33,711 nt of DNA from Akkermansiaceae bacterium (GCA_021202525.1 JAJQCV010000004.1:1-33711), one strand, 5' to 3'; counted from the stretch's first letter, positions 22,736 through 32,188 are shown. The notes: a model not told the origin generated them from the sequence alone. Translations and numbers: made by a program.

Positions 22736-23494
22736 ATGATTGAATTCTTCAGCATAGACATCCTTTCCTATTACGTGCAGAGCGCGGAATCCGCTCCGCA
22801 GCATTCCTATACCATTTACTGGATCATCCTGCTGGGCTCCATGCTGCTCAGCTGGCTGGTCAGCGCGCGGATGAAAAGCCGTTTCAGCGAATACTCCCAG
22901 ATTCCCATCCCGATGACGGGACGGGAAGTGGCCGAGCAGATGCTGAAAGACAACCACATCACGGACGTCAAGGTGATCTCCACCCAGGGCCATCTGACGG
23001 ACCACTATAATCCGGCGGACAAGACCGTCAATCTGAGCGAATCCGTTTACAACTCCAACAGCATTGCGGCGGCGGCCGTAGCGGCCCATGAAGTGGGCCA
23101 TGCCGTCCAGCACGCCCAGGCCTACCACTGGCTGGGGCTGCGCTCCGCGCTGGTGCCCGTGGTGCAGCTGTCCTCCAACCTGGTCGGAATCGTGCTGATG
23201 ATCGGCATCGTCCTGCTGGTGATGGGCGGTTCCCCCTGGGTATTGGGGCTGGGCATCGGCCTGTTTGCCGTCACCACGATATTCGCCTTCATCACGCTCC
23301 CGGTGGAATTCGACGCTTCCGCCAGAGCCCTGAAGTGGCTGGACCGCTCGCACCTGATGAACTACTTTGACCACGGCAAGGCCAAAAGCGCCCTCTTCTG
23401 GGCGGCCATGACCTATGTGGTGGGGGCTCTTTCCTCACTGGCCATGTTGCTGTACTACGTGTTCATTTTCATGAACGCCAGGGGCAGAAACTGA
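22736..23494 (+). CDS. Membrane zinc metallopeptidase (YugP-like)
   Basis: AAHEVGHAVQHA (HExxH), LPVEFDASARALKWL, YYNP-like HYNPADKTVNLSESVY. Confidence 0.88.
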   Translation: MIEFFSIDILSYYVQSAESAPQHSYTIYWIILLGSMLLSWLVSARMKSRFSEYSQIPIPMTGREVAEQMLKDNHITDVKVISTQGHLTDHYNPADKTVNLSESVYNSNSIAAAAVAAHEVGHAVQHAQAYHWLGLRSALVPVVQLSSNLVGIVLMIGIVLLVMGGSPWVLGLGIGLFAVTTIFAFITLPVEFDASARALKWLDRSHLMNYFDHGKAKSALFWAAMTYVVGALSSLAMLLYYVFIFMNARGRN

Positions 23495-23601
23495 CCCATG
23501 CAAGCCTTCCGTACCGGACCTCCGGGCGGCTGTAAGGTCGGGAGACCCGGCGTATGATGAAATGACATTGCATTTCCGCATGCAGCATATAAAATAAGGG
23601 C

Positions 23602-24603
23602 GTGGCACATGGCGACACTACATTACCGGATTTGCAGGCAAGCGCCCTCAGGGCCTATCAAGCCATTCTTCTGGCGCGCGCCTTCGACACCAAAATTTCC
23701 AGCCTTTACAAAGCCGGAAAAATCACGGGCGGCGTTTATCTGGGCAGGGGCCATGAGGCCATTGCCGCCTGCGGCGGCGTTTTCCTTACTGCCGGCTACG
23801 ACGTAATTGCGCCCTTCATCCGCGAACAGGCCGCCCGTGTCGCATGGGGAGAACCCATCATTGAGGCGGCACGCGCCTACCTGGGGTCCGCCCTGGGATA
23901 CATGAAGGGGAGGGACGGCAACGTCCACCGCGGCCTTCCGGCGGAAGGCTACATGGCCCCCATCAGCCATCTGGGCAGTTCCGTGGCCTTCGTCAACGGC
24001 TGCCTTTTCGCCAAACGGCTGGACGGCAAGCTTCCGGGCCCCGTAGGCATGGTCTTCTGCGGGGACGGCACCACTTCCACGGGAGCCTTTCATGAAGCGG
24101 CCAACATGGCCAAGGTGGAACAGCTCCCCCTGGTACTGGTCGTCACGAACAACCAGTTCGCCTACTCCACGCCCAACGTCCGCGAATTCGGCACCGCCTC
24201 CCTGGCGGACAGGGGCCGCGGCTACGGATTCGCCGTTCATGAAGTGGACGGCACTGACTTCATGGCCCTTCTGGAAACGTTCCGGAAAGCCGTGGGCGGC
24301 GCGCGCAACGGAGAAGGCCCCCAGTGGGTGCTGGCCAAAACCCTGCGCATGTGCGGCCACGGGGAACATGACGACGCCTCCTACATCCCTAAGGAACTGA
24401 AAGAGGAATATGCAAAGAAGGACCCTGTCTCCGTTGCGGAGCGCCAGCTTCTGGAAGCCGGATGGCTTACTCCGGAAGAAGCAGCGGACCTGAAACGGCA
24501 GTATGCGGACGAAGTGCAGCTTGCCGTAGCCACGGCACAGCGGGAACCGGAGCCGGACCCCTTCCGGGAAGACTGGAACGCCACTGTCTGGAGACCTTAT
24601 TAA
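23602..24603 (+). CDS. pdhA: Pyruvate dehydrogenase E1 component alpha subunit
   Basis: GTG start; YLGRGHEAIAACGG; TPP motif FCGDGTTSTGAFHEAANMAKVEQLPLVLVVTNNQFAYSTP. Confidence 0.9.
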   Translation: MAHGDTTLPDLQASALRAYQAILLARAFDTKISSLYKAGKITGGVYLGRGHEAIAACGGVFLTAGYDVIAPFIREQAARVAWGEPIIEAARAYLGSALGYMKGRDGNVHRGLPAEGYMAPISHLGSSVAFVNGCLFAKRLDGKLPGPVGMVFCGDGTTSTGAFHEAANMAKVEQLPLVLVVTNNQFAYSTPNVREFGTASLADRGRGYGFAVHEVDGTDFMALLETFRKAVGGARNGEGPQWVLAKTLRMCGHGEHDDASYIPKELKEEYAKKDPVSVAERQLLEAGWLTPEEAADLKRQYADEVQLAVATAQREPEPDPFREDWNATVWRPY

Positions 24604-24624
24604 GACCGCAAACGGAACATTCCC

Positions 24625-25599
24625 ATGAGCGTAACATACATTGATGCCATTCACAACGCCCAGAAAGACCTGCTGACGGAAGACAAGGACGTCTTCCTGT
24701 ACGGGCAGGACATAGGCGTCTTCGGCGGCGCATTCAAGGCTACCAAGGGCCTGAAGGATCTGTTCCCGGACCGCGTGATAGACGCCCCCATCAGTGAGGA
24801 CGCCATGGCGGGCATGGTCACAGGCGCGGCCGTCATGGGCAAAAAGCCCATCATGGAAGTCCAGTTTGCGGACTTCAGCACGATTGCCTTCAACCAGATC
24901 GTCAACATGGCCGCCACCCACTACTACCGTACGGGCATTCCGGCCAACATCACGGTGCGCCTCCCCTGCGGCGGAACGCCCGGTACGGGCCCCTTCCACA
25001 GCCAGAGCATGGAAGCCCTGTTCGCCCATTATCCCGGCCTGCACGTCATGACGCCGGCCACGGTGGCGGACGCCTACTGGATGCTGCGCCAGGCCGTGGA
25101 GATCCCTGATCCGGTTATCTTTCTGGAACACAAATTCCTGTACCGCTGGCTGAAGGCGGAAGACAACTACAAGGAAGCGCCCGTCGTTCCCTTCGGTATG
25201 GCGCGCATTGCCCGCACCGGAAAACACGCCACGGTAGTGGCGTACAGCGCCATGGTGCACGAAGCCGTCCGCGCGGCGGACCTTCTGGCACGGGAAAGCG
25301 GCTATGAAGTGGAAGTGGTGGACCTGCGCACCGTGCGTCCGCTGGACCTGGACACCGTCATCGCCTCCGTGGCGCGCACGGGCCGCGTGCTGGTCGTCGG
25401 GGAAGACTTCCCGTGGGGCGGAGTCACGGCGGAAGTGGTCTCCCGCATTGTGGCGGAGGGCTTCCACCTGCTTGACGCGCCGCCCCAGCGGCTCAACGCC
25501 AAAGACACGCCCATCCCCCAGCATCCCAACCTGTGGAAGGCGCACCGCCCCACTCTGGAATCCATCGCCGCGTCCATCCGCCATCTTTTATCCATTTGA
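24625..25599 (+). CDS. pdhB: Pyruvate dehydrogenase E1 component beta subunit
   Basis: FLYGQDIGVFGGAFKATKGL, RVIDAPISEDAMAGM, VEVVDLRTVRPLDLDTV. Confidence 0.93.
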   Translation: MSVTYIDAIHNAQKDLLTEDKDVFLYGQDIGVFGGAFKATKGLKDLFPDRVIDAPISEDAMAGMVTGAAVMGKKPIMEVQFADFSTIAFNQIVNMAATHYYRTGIPANITVRLPCGGTPGTGPFHSQSMEALFAHYPGLHVMTPATVADAYWMLRQAVEIPDPVIFLEHKFLYRWLKAEDNYKEAPVVPFGMARIARTGKHATVVAYSAMVHEAVRAADLLARESGYEVEVVDLRTVRPLDLDTVIASVARTGRVLVVGEDFPWGGVTAEVVSRIVAEGFHLLDAPPQRLNAKDTPIPQHPNLWKAHRPTLESIAASIRHLLSI

Positions 25600-25618
25600 T
25601 TCAACCCAGTTTCCAACC

Positions 25619-26893
25619 ATGCCTAAAGTACCCATTCTCATGCCCCAGCTCGGGGACTCCATTGCGGAAGCCACCGTGCTCCGCCTGCTGGCAGCTCCGG
25701 GGGACACCGTGGAAGCCGACCAGGAAATCTTTGAGGTAGAGACCAACAAGGCCACGATGGGCGTCACCACCATGTGCGGCGGCGTCCTGAGCGACATGTT
25801 CATCAAGGAGGGGGACTCCGTCGTGGTCGGCGCCTGCATGGCGATGATTGAGGCCACGGACGAGGAAATCGAACGCTCCGGGGCCACTCCGGCAGGGGAA
25901 GACAACCAGCCTTCCCTGCCCGCCAGCCCGGAATCCGTCCCCCATTCCACTCCTGCCGCCCCCGCCGCGGCGGACAAGCCTGCCGGAGTCCACTTCGGCG
26001 TGACGGGAGACTCCTATCAGGAACACGGCGCAGACCTGAAGGTACAGCCCAGCGTGCGCGGACTGCCCGTTCCCGCCGGCATGAAAGGCGCCCACTACAT
26101 GTCCCCCCGCATGAAGGCCCGCATGGATGAACTCGGCATGAGGGCGTCCGACATAGCCTTTATCTCCGGCTCCGGCTCCGGCGGCCGCGTCACCATTGAC
26201 GATCTGGAGGAATTCCTGGAATACGTCAGCCAGTGGCCGCGCCGCAAGGCATCCTCCATGCGCCTGGCCGTGGCGGACGCCATGCGCCGCAGCTGGACGC
26301 GCCCCCTGGCCTCCGCCGGGCGGCCTGTATTCATGGACCCCCTGATCAAGCACAGGCAGCACTCTCCGCACCGGCCGGGCATCACCCTTTACTTTGCGCG
26401 CGCCCTGGCCCTGGCCCTGGCGGAAAACCCGGAATGCGCGGGCTACCTGGTGGGAGAAAACATTCTTTCTCCCCGCGCCATTGACATCGGCATCGCCGTT
26501 CAGGTGGCGGACGGCGTCATGGTTCCCGTACTGCGCCGCGTGAATGAACGGACTATGGAAGAACTGCTGGAGGACTACAACCGCCTGATCGCCCAGGCGC
26601 GCCGCAGAAGGCTCGCCCCGGAAGACAGCACGGGGGGCATCGCCACCGTAACCAACTTCGGCGGCTTCGGCCTCACCTTCGCCGCTCCCATGCCCATGCC
26701 CAGCGAATCCATCATTCTGGGCGTAGGCGCCGTGACCAAAACCCCGGTATGGAGTGATGAAGTGGAAGCGTTCATTCCCATTTCCAAGGCCAACATCGTG
26801 GCTACGGGGGACCATCGCGTGGTAGACGGCGCCGACATCGGCCGCGTGCTCAAGCGGGTGGCGGAACTGCTCCAGCGCCCGGAATACCTGTAA
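25619..26893 (+). CDS. pdhC: Dihydrolipoamide acetyltransferase (E2) of the pyruvate dehydrogenase complex
   Basis: Single lipoyl domain (EVETNKATMGV), Pro/Ala linker, peripheral-subunit-binding domain, catalytic DHRVVDGADIG. Confidence 0.92.
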   Translation: MPKVPILMPQLGDSIAEATVLRLLAAPGDTVEADQEIFEVETNKATMGVTTMCGGVLSDMFIKEGDSVVVGACMAMIEATDEEIERSGATPAGEDNQPSLPASPESVPHSTPAAPAAADKPAGVHFGVTGDSYQEHGADLKVQPSVRGLPVPAGMKGAHYMSPRMKARMDELGMRASDIAFISGSGSGGRVTIDDLEEFLEYVSQWPRRKASSMRLAVADAMRRSWTRPLASAGRPVFMDPLIKHRQHSPHRPGITLYFARALALALAENPECAGYLVGENILSPRAIDIGIAVQVADGVMVPVLRRVNERTMEELLEDYNRLIAQARRRRLAPEDSTGGIATVTNFGGFGLTFAAPMPMPSESIILGVGAVTKTPVWSDEVEAFIPISKANIVATGDHRVVDGADIGRVLKRVAELLQRPEYL

Positions 26894-26925
26894 CTCCTCC
26901 CATCCCTTCCGCCTGCTCAAGCCGC

Positions 26926-27744
26926 ATGACCACCAATCCGCCCGTCCTAGGTCTGGTAGCTGGTGACGGAGCCTATCCGGAATACATCGTCCGGGGAGCG
27001 CGCCGCCACACGCCGCACCTGCGCATCGTGGCCGTGGGCTTCAAGGGGGAAACCAATCCTGCGGTCATTCCCCTGTGCGACGAGTACCGGGAATTCAGCG
27101 TGGGGCAAATCAGCAAGCCCTTCTCCTTCCTGAAAAAACACGGCGTGAAAAACGTCATCATGGCGGGGGGCATCAACCCCAAAAACATCCTTTCCCTCCG
27201 GCCAGACCTGCGCGCCCTTTCCGTCCTGATGCGCATGCCGGAGAAAAACGCGGACTCCCTGCTGGGGGCGGTCATCACGGAAGCGGAAAAGGAAGGCTTC
27301 CACATCCTGCCTGCTTTCACATACATGGAGGAACACATGCCGCAGCCGGGTCACATCGCCGGCCCCAGGCCCACCCCGGAACAATGGGAAGACGCCGTCT
27401 TCGGCATGCAGACGGCCAAGGAAATCAGCCGCCTGCACATCGGCCAGTCCGTCATCGTGCACCAGGGCACCGTCGTGGCCGTGGAGGCCATTGAAGGCAC
27501 CAACAACTGCATCCGCCGCGGCGGCCAGCTTGCCGGGGGCAAACCCGCCACGCTGGCAAAAGTGGCACGACAAGGGCACGACATGCGCTTCGACATCCCC
27601 ACCGTAGGTCCCGCCACCATGGAAACCTGCGCGGAATGCGGCATCCGCCAGGTTGCGCTTGAAGCCGGGAAAACCATCCTGCTGGAACGCGAGCGTGTGG
27701 AGCAGCTTTGCAAAAAGCACAAAATCAGCCTCCATGCCATCTAG
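26926..27744 (+). CDS. lpxI: UDP-2,3-diacylglucosamine pyrophosphatase LpxI
   Basis: LGLVAGDGAYPEYIVRGAR, VKNVIMAGGINPKNI, EAIEGTNNCIRRGG, DMRFDIPTVGPATMETCAE. Confidence 0.9.
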   Translation: MTTNPPVLGLVAGDGAYPEYIVRGARRHTPHLRIVAVGFKGETNPAVIPLCDEYREFSVGQISKPFSFLKKHGVKNVIMAGGINPKNILSLRPDLRALSVLMRMPEKNADSLLGAVITEAEKEGFHILPAFTYMEEHMPQPGHIAGPRPTPEQWEDAVFGMQTAKEISRLHIGQSVIVHQGTVVAVEAIEGTNNCIRRGGQLAGGKPATLAKVARQGHDMRFDIPTVGPATMETCAECGIRQVALEAGKTILLERERVEQLCKKHKISLHAI

Positions 27745-27792
27745 GAATCATTCCACCGCCCGTTCCGGCGTTTCGGCATCATACCCTTCATC

Positions 27793-29313
27793 ATGAACCA
27801 GCTCAAGGCAGGAGTCGCTCTCAACTTTGCCAGTACGGCCCTGCGCCTGGGAACGGCGTTCTTCATGACTCCTTATGTTCTTTCCTGCCTGGGAGCGGTG
27901 GAATACGGGACATACACCCTGGTATCCTCCGTGATCATGTGGATGATTCTGGCGGACTTCGGCATCTCCGCCACCGTCTCCCGCTACGTAGCGGAATTCC
28001 GTGTCAAAAAGGACCAAAAGGCGGAAGCCGTCTTCCTGAGCAACGTCATGCTGCTTAACATTATCTCCGGTTTGGTCGTTTTCATGGCCGGAATAATCGT
28101 CTATTGGAACATCCCGGTCCTTTTCCCCTCACTGCATGGAGAAAACCTGGAAAACTTCAAGATCATGTACCTGATCTCCTTTTCCTATACGGTTCTCTAC
28201 TTCCCATTCAAGGTATTTGCCGGCATTCCCTCCGGCCATCAGAAATTCATTGTCCCAGGACTTATCAACATCACTTCCGCCATGCTGGCGGTGGCCGCCT
28301 CCGTCCTCTTCCTGTGGTGGGGATACAAGGCCATTACCCTGGTCATCATCAACGTAGCTTCCGGATTTGCCATTCTGGCAGGCAGCATCTTCTACTCCAT
28401 CAAGAGCCTGGGCACCCGCATCCAGTGGGAAATCTCCCCGGAAATCCTGAAAGTCATCCTCAAATACTCCTGCTGGATCTTTGTGGGAAGCATTGCAGAC
28501 CTCCTTTACTGGAAAACGGGGAACATCATTATAGCGCACACGTCGGGCCCCATGGATGTTACCCTGTTCTCCCTGGGAATCAACTTCTCCAACTACTTCA
28601 TGATCGTTTCCAGTGCCGTGGCAGGCGTCTTCTTCCCCAAAATCGTTTCCATGGTTGCCCTGAACCAGACCAACCAGGCACTGACCAGACTCATGGTGCG
28701 CGTCGGCCGTCTCCAGCTCCTCTTCATAGGCCTGCTGGTGATGGGCTTCATCTTTTTCGGCCAGCAATTCCTGACCCTGTGGGTGGGAAGGACCCTGGGT
28801 TCCAGCACTTATATCTGCTGGATCATCGGGCTGCTCGTGGTCATTCCCCTGAGCCTTCCCCTCGTCCAAAGCCTGGGAGTTCAAATCGTGCAGGCTAAAA
28901 ATATGCACAACAACCGGGCCGTCATACTTCTGGTCATTGCCGTTTGCAACGTCATCGTAGGGTACATGCTGTCCAAACCTTTCGGCGCACCGGGACTGGC
29001 GGCGGGCACGGCCCTTTCCCTGCTCTGCGGACAATGCATCGCCATGAATTACTTCTACCATAAAAAAGTCGGAATCAACATCAAGGCCTTCTTCTTCAGC
29101 CTTCTGAAAGGCAGCCTGTTGCCTGCCCTCATCCTGTCCGCGACCGGAGCCCTGCTCGCCCGGATGATTCCCATGTCGTCACTGGCGCCGTTCTTTACAG
29201 GCATTTTTCTCTTTACGGCATGCTACATTTTATGTGCATGGCTCTTTTATATGAATGACTCGGAAAAATCACTCATCATAAATGCATTCAGGCGTTTCCG
29301 GAAAAATGCCTGA
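27793..29313 (+). CDS. Polysaccharide flippase (Wzx/MOP superfamily)
   Basis: 506 aa, about 12-14 TM segments; MNQLKAGVALNFASTALRLGTAFFMTPYVLSCLGAVEYGTYTLVSS resembles polysaccharide_synt exporters. Confidence 0.85.
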   Translation: MNQLKAGVALNFASTALRLGTAFFMTPYVLSCLGAVEYGTYTLVSSVIMWMILADFGISATVSRYVAEFRVKKDQKAEAVFLSNVMLLNIISGLVVFMAGIIVYWNIPVLFPSLHGENLENFKIMYLISFSYTVLYFPFKVFAGIPSGHQKFIVPGLINITSAMLAVAASVLFLWWGYKAITLVIINVASGFAILAGSIFYSIKSLGTRIQWEISPEILKVILKYSCWIFVGSIADLLYWKTGNIIIAHTSGPMDVTLFSLGINFSNYFMIVSSAVAGVFFPKIVSMVALNQTNQALTRLMVRVGRLQLLFIGLLVMGFIFFGQQFLTLWVGRTLGSSTYICWIIGLLVVIPLSLPLVQSLGVQIVQAKNMHNNRAVILLVIAVCNVIVGYMLSKPFGAPGLAAGTALSLLCGQCIAMNYFYHKKVGINIKAFFFSLLKGSLLPALILSATGALLARMIPMSSLAPFFTGIFLFTACYILCAWLFYMNDSEKSLIINAFRRFRKNA

Positions 29314-29331
29314 CCCCTTTATTCTGGATTG

Positions 29332-30549
29332 TCAGGACTTTGCCTTCCACACACGCATGAAGGTCTTCCACTTTCTTCCGACCTTCCTCAACAACCGCAT
29401 GAGAAAAGACGGATTCCAACGTCTGGAAATGCGGTTCATCCATCTCCGCTCCGGCCCTCTCTCCAGACCCTGCGCCCATTTCCGGTAATCCGCCGGCATG
29501 TTCGCAGAATGGGAATAGGAAGGATTCTGGGCAATTGCCTTTTGAAAATCCACTCTCTGCAAATAAAGACGGCCGCCTGCCGCACGCAAGGCTTCACGCC
29601 CCTTTTCCGAATGCTCCAGCACCAGAGACACGCCGTCATCCCTGTCCAGCTCCGGGGCGACCCATTGCACGCCCCAAAAATCCCCGAGCGTAATATCGGC
29701 TTGCCGGGGCGTTTTGTGGAACATGCATGCATAGCATCCCGGCCTCAGGCAGATATCCATTAAAAATCCCCCCATGAAAGGGTCCCGCGTAAAGGGGGCG
29801 GCATAACGTTTCCCTTCCTCAAACTCCAGGAGCAGGCTGTAATTCTTCCATCCGGTACTCTTGTTTCTGAAATCCACTTTCCGCACACGTGATCCATAAT
29901 TGGCCTCCTGCCATTTGACGTAAGCTTCAAACAAATGGTCGGACGGTACCCCGTGGCAGATGATATCCACGGTCAGCAGGAGCTCATGCCCTCCGCCCAG
30001 AAAACTCAGCAACCCTCCAATCTGGCAGGGAACACCGGAAAACAGTACGGGAATGCCTGCCTTTAAATCCTGCCGGACGTTCTGATAAGCGGTCCCCACG
30101 TCACTTTGGCGGTATTTCGATCCCCGCAGCCGGAAAAGCTGTCCGGCATCATCCACACGAACATGGCGTACACTGAGACCCTCCCCCATGGACGCCCCAT
30201 ACACGGCTCCTCCCTTCTCCAGAACAGACATGGCCAAGGCACTGAACACGCCGCCGGAAGAACTGGCGAGCCTGACTTCATCATCCAGATTCCAGCCTCC
30301 GTATGCGGCAGGCTCGTGATGCACCCCGGCGGAAGAACAGCCGCGCACTTCTCCGTTAAACACGGGACATACCTTGATGCACTTCCTGCACCCGATGCAT
30401 GAAGACTCATTAATATGGGGATACCGGAAACCGCCACCATCCTCTCTCATGATGATGGAATTCGCAGGGCACGAATTCAGACAGGCCGAACAACCGGAAC
30501 ATGACGGGACGGACTGTATTAAAAAATCCTGGCTCAAGGCCTTTCTCAT
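29332..30549 (-). CDS. Coenzyme F420 hydrogenase/dehydrogenase beta subunit-like Fe-S protein
   Basis: Two 4Fe-4S motifs CSGCSACLNSCP and CIGCRKCIKVCP; SSSGGVFSALAMSVLEKGGAVYGA; FSGVPCQIGGL; ADITLGDFWGV. Confidence 0.85.
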   Translation of the reverse strand: MRKALSQDFLIQSVPSCSGCSACLNSCPANSIIMREDGGGFRYPHINESSCIGCRKCIKVCPVFNGEVRGCSSAGVHHEPAAYGGWNLDDEVRLASSSGGVFSALAMSVLEKGGAVYGASMGEGLSVRHVRVDDAGQLFRLRGSKYRQSDVGTAYQNVRQDLKAGIPVLFSGVPCQIGGLLSFLGGGHELLLTVDIICHGVPSDHLFEAYVKWQEANYGSRVRKVDFRNKSTGWKNYSLLLEFEEGKRYAAPFTRDPFMGGFLMDICLRPGCYACMFHKTPRQADITLGDFWGVQWVAPELDRDDGVSLVLEHSEKGREALRAAGGRLYLQRVDFQKAIAQNPSYSHSANMPADYRKWAQGLERGPERRWMNRISRRWNPSFLMRLLRKVGRKWKTFMRVWKAKS

Positions 30550-30583
30550 AAAAGGTTCTAATGCTGAACAAAACAGAAACTGG

Positions 30584-30598
30584 CGGATTTGGAATTCG
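30584..30598 (-). promoter_or_regulatory. Copy 3 of the GAATTCCAAATCCG motif
   Basis: Reads CGAATTCCAAATCCG on the minus strand, in the leader of the 29332-30549 gene. Confidence 0.5.
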
Positions 30599-30604
30599 AC
30601 GGCA

Positions 30605-30620
30605 CGGATTTGGAATCCGG
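30605..30620 (-). promoter_or_regulatory. Copy 2 of the motif
   Basis: Reads CCGGATTCCAAATCCG on the minus strand, 21 bp from copy 3. Confidence 0.5.
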
Positions 30621-30912
30621 CGTGATTTTTTATAAGAACAGTCACGTTTCCTTTTCGGACGGTCCGGCTTGGGGGTTTTAAGTAATCAGAAGATTTACAT
30701 TCTCTGGAAAAAAGATGTAACGCTATGATGGAGAGTTAATTGGGATGGTTTTTTATCCCGCGCAATAGAAAGATGAAGAAAAATTCCCTTTTGCTTGCGT
30801 TGTGTAAATGCTCCTTCTGCTGGAATTCGGAGGACCCCCATGCCCGGAAAGGCGGAGTTCCAACAAATGGGGGAGAGAATAATGCCAAATGCTTTTTCCT
30901 CAGAATTGTAGC

Positions 30913-30941
30913 TTGACTCCGGATTCCAAATTCGGTATATC
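30913..30941 (+). promoter_or_regulatory. Candidate promoter whose 17-bp spacer is copy 1 of the motif
   Basis: TTGACT-[CCGGATTCCAAATTCGG]-TATATC, upstream of the gene starting at 30980. Confidence 0.55.
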
Positions 30942-30979
30942 TCTGCTTCAGACCACTAATGGTCTTTCTTCATCTTTTT

Positions 30980-32188
30980 ATGAATTCTCCACTGGCTCCG
31001 GACACGCTGTACAAACTCGTTCCCCTGTGCAGCGGCTGCGGTGCATGCATGAACTCCTGCCCGAAAAATGCCATTACACTCGTTCCGGATGCGGAAGGTT
31101 TCGTCCGTCCCAGAATTCATTCAACCGACTGCACGGGCTGCAAAACTTGTATCCGCATCTGTCCCGTCCTTTCTGCGGAATCCCACCCTTCTCCGCAACA
31201 AAGCCCCCTGGCTGTTTATGCAGGATGGAACAAGGACGAATCCATACGGCTTGCCAGTTCTTCCGGTGGCGTATTCAGCGCGCTGGCCATGTCCATCCTG
31301 AAAAAAGGAGGGACCGTATATGGAGCAGCCATGGAAGAAAACCTCCGCGTCCGGCACATCCGTATCACCAGACCGGAGGAACTCTCTTCCCTGCGCGGCT
31401 CCAAATATATCCAGAGCGATATCGGCTGGATATACCGCACCGTCAAAAAAGACTTGAAAGAAGGCCTTCCGGTACTCTTCTCCGGAACGCCGTGTCACAT
31501 TGCCGCACTTCATCAATACCTGAAGAACGCATACCCTCTGCTGCTCTGTGTGGACATCATTTGCCACGGAATCCCCTCTCCGAAACTCTTCCGGGAATAT
31601 ATCCGCCTCCGGGAATCCGGAGAGGAAAACGGCAAAGTAACCTCTGTACAATTCCGGGACAAGCGGGCGGGATGGAAATCATTCAGCATGGTGTGCCGGT
31701 TCGGCGATGGAAAAGCCGCCTATGCGGAAACCCTCCACCATGACTTGTTCATGCAGGGGTTCCTGGGCAACTTCTGCCTGAGGCCTTCGTGCTACGCATG
31801 CGCCGCGCGCAAGGAGCGCAGGCATGCAGACATCACGCTGGGAGACTTCTGGGGAGTGGACCTGCATATGCCGGAACTGGACGACGACAAGGGAACATCC
31901 GTCATCTTTATTCACTCTGCCAAAGGAGAGAGCATCTGGCGGGAGGTTCAGGAAGCCGTCTTTTCCAAACCCGTTCCCTATGAACTGGCCGTACGGTACA
32001 ATCACGCCTACCACCAATCCTTTCCGCATCATCCTGCGGAAAAGCTGTTCCATGACAACATTGGCACCGTTCCCCTGGAAACCCTCATTGCAGGGTGCTG
32101 TAAAAAAGGGCAGCCTTCCTTGCTGCGCCGGATCGCCAGAAAAGTAAAGCGCTCGGCTAAAAGCATACTGAACCGCAAGACGCGCTGA
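30980..32188 (+). CDS. Coenzyme F420 hydrogenase/dehydrogenase beta subunit-like Fe-S protein (paralogue)
   Basis: CSGCGACMNSCP and CTGCKTCIRICP; SSSGGVFSALAMSILKKGGTVYGA; FSGTPCHIAAL; ADITLGDFWGV. Start at 30980 preferred to 30959, which lies in a hairpin. Confidence 0.85.
   Translation: MNSPLAPDTLYKLVPLCSGCGACMNSCPKNAITLVPDAEGFVRPRIHSTDCTGCKTCIRICPVLSAESHPSPQQSPLAVYAGWNKDESIRLASSSGGVFSALAMSILKKGGTVYGAAMEENLRVRHIRITRPEELSSLRGSKYIQSDIGWIYRTVKKDLKEGLPVLFSGTPCHIAALHQYLKNAYPLLLCVDIICHGIPSPKLFREYIRLRESGEENGKVTSVQFRDKRAGWKSFSMVCRFGDGKAAYAETLHHDLFMQGFLGNFCLRPSCYACAARKERRHADITLGDFWGVDLHMPELDDDKGTSVIFIHSAKGESIWREVQEAVFSKPVPYELAVRYNHAYHQSFPHHPAEKLFHDNIGTVPLETLIAGCCKKGQPSLLRRIARKVKRSAKSILNRKTR

Noticed and set aside
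23623-25584. 653-aa minus-strand ORF antisense to pdhA/pdhB
   Set aside because: Spans two clearly coding plus-strand genes; no recognisable domain.
30889-31743. 284-aa plus-strand ORF overlapping the second Fe-S protein
   Set aside because: The other frame carries the conserved 4Fe-4S and FrhB-like motifs; this frame is a shadow.
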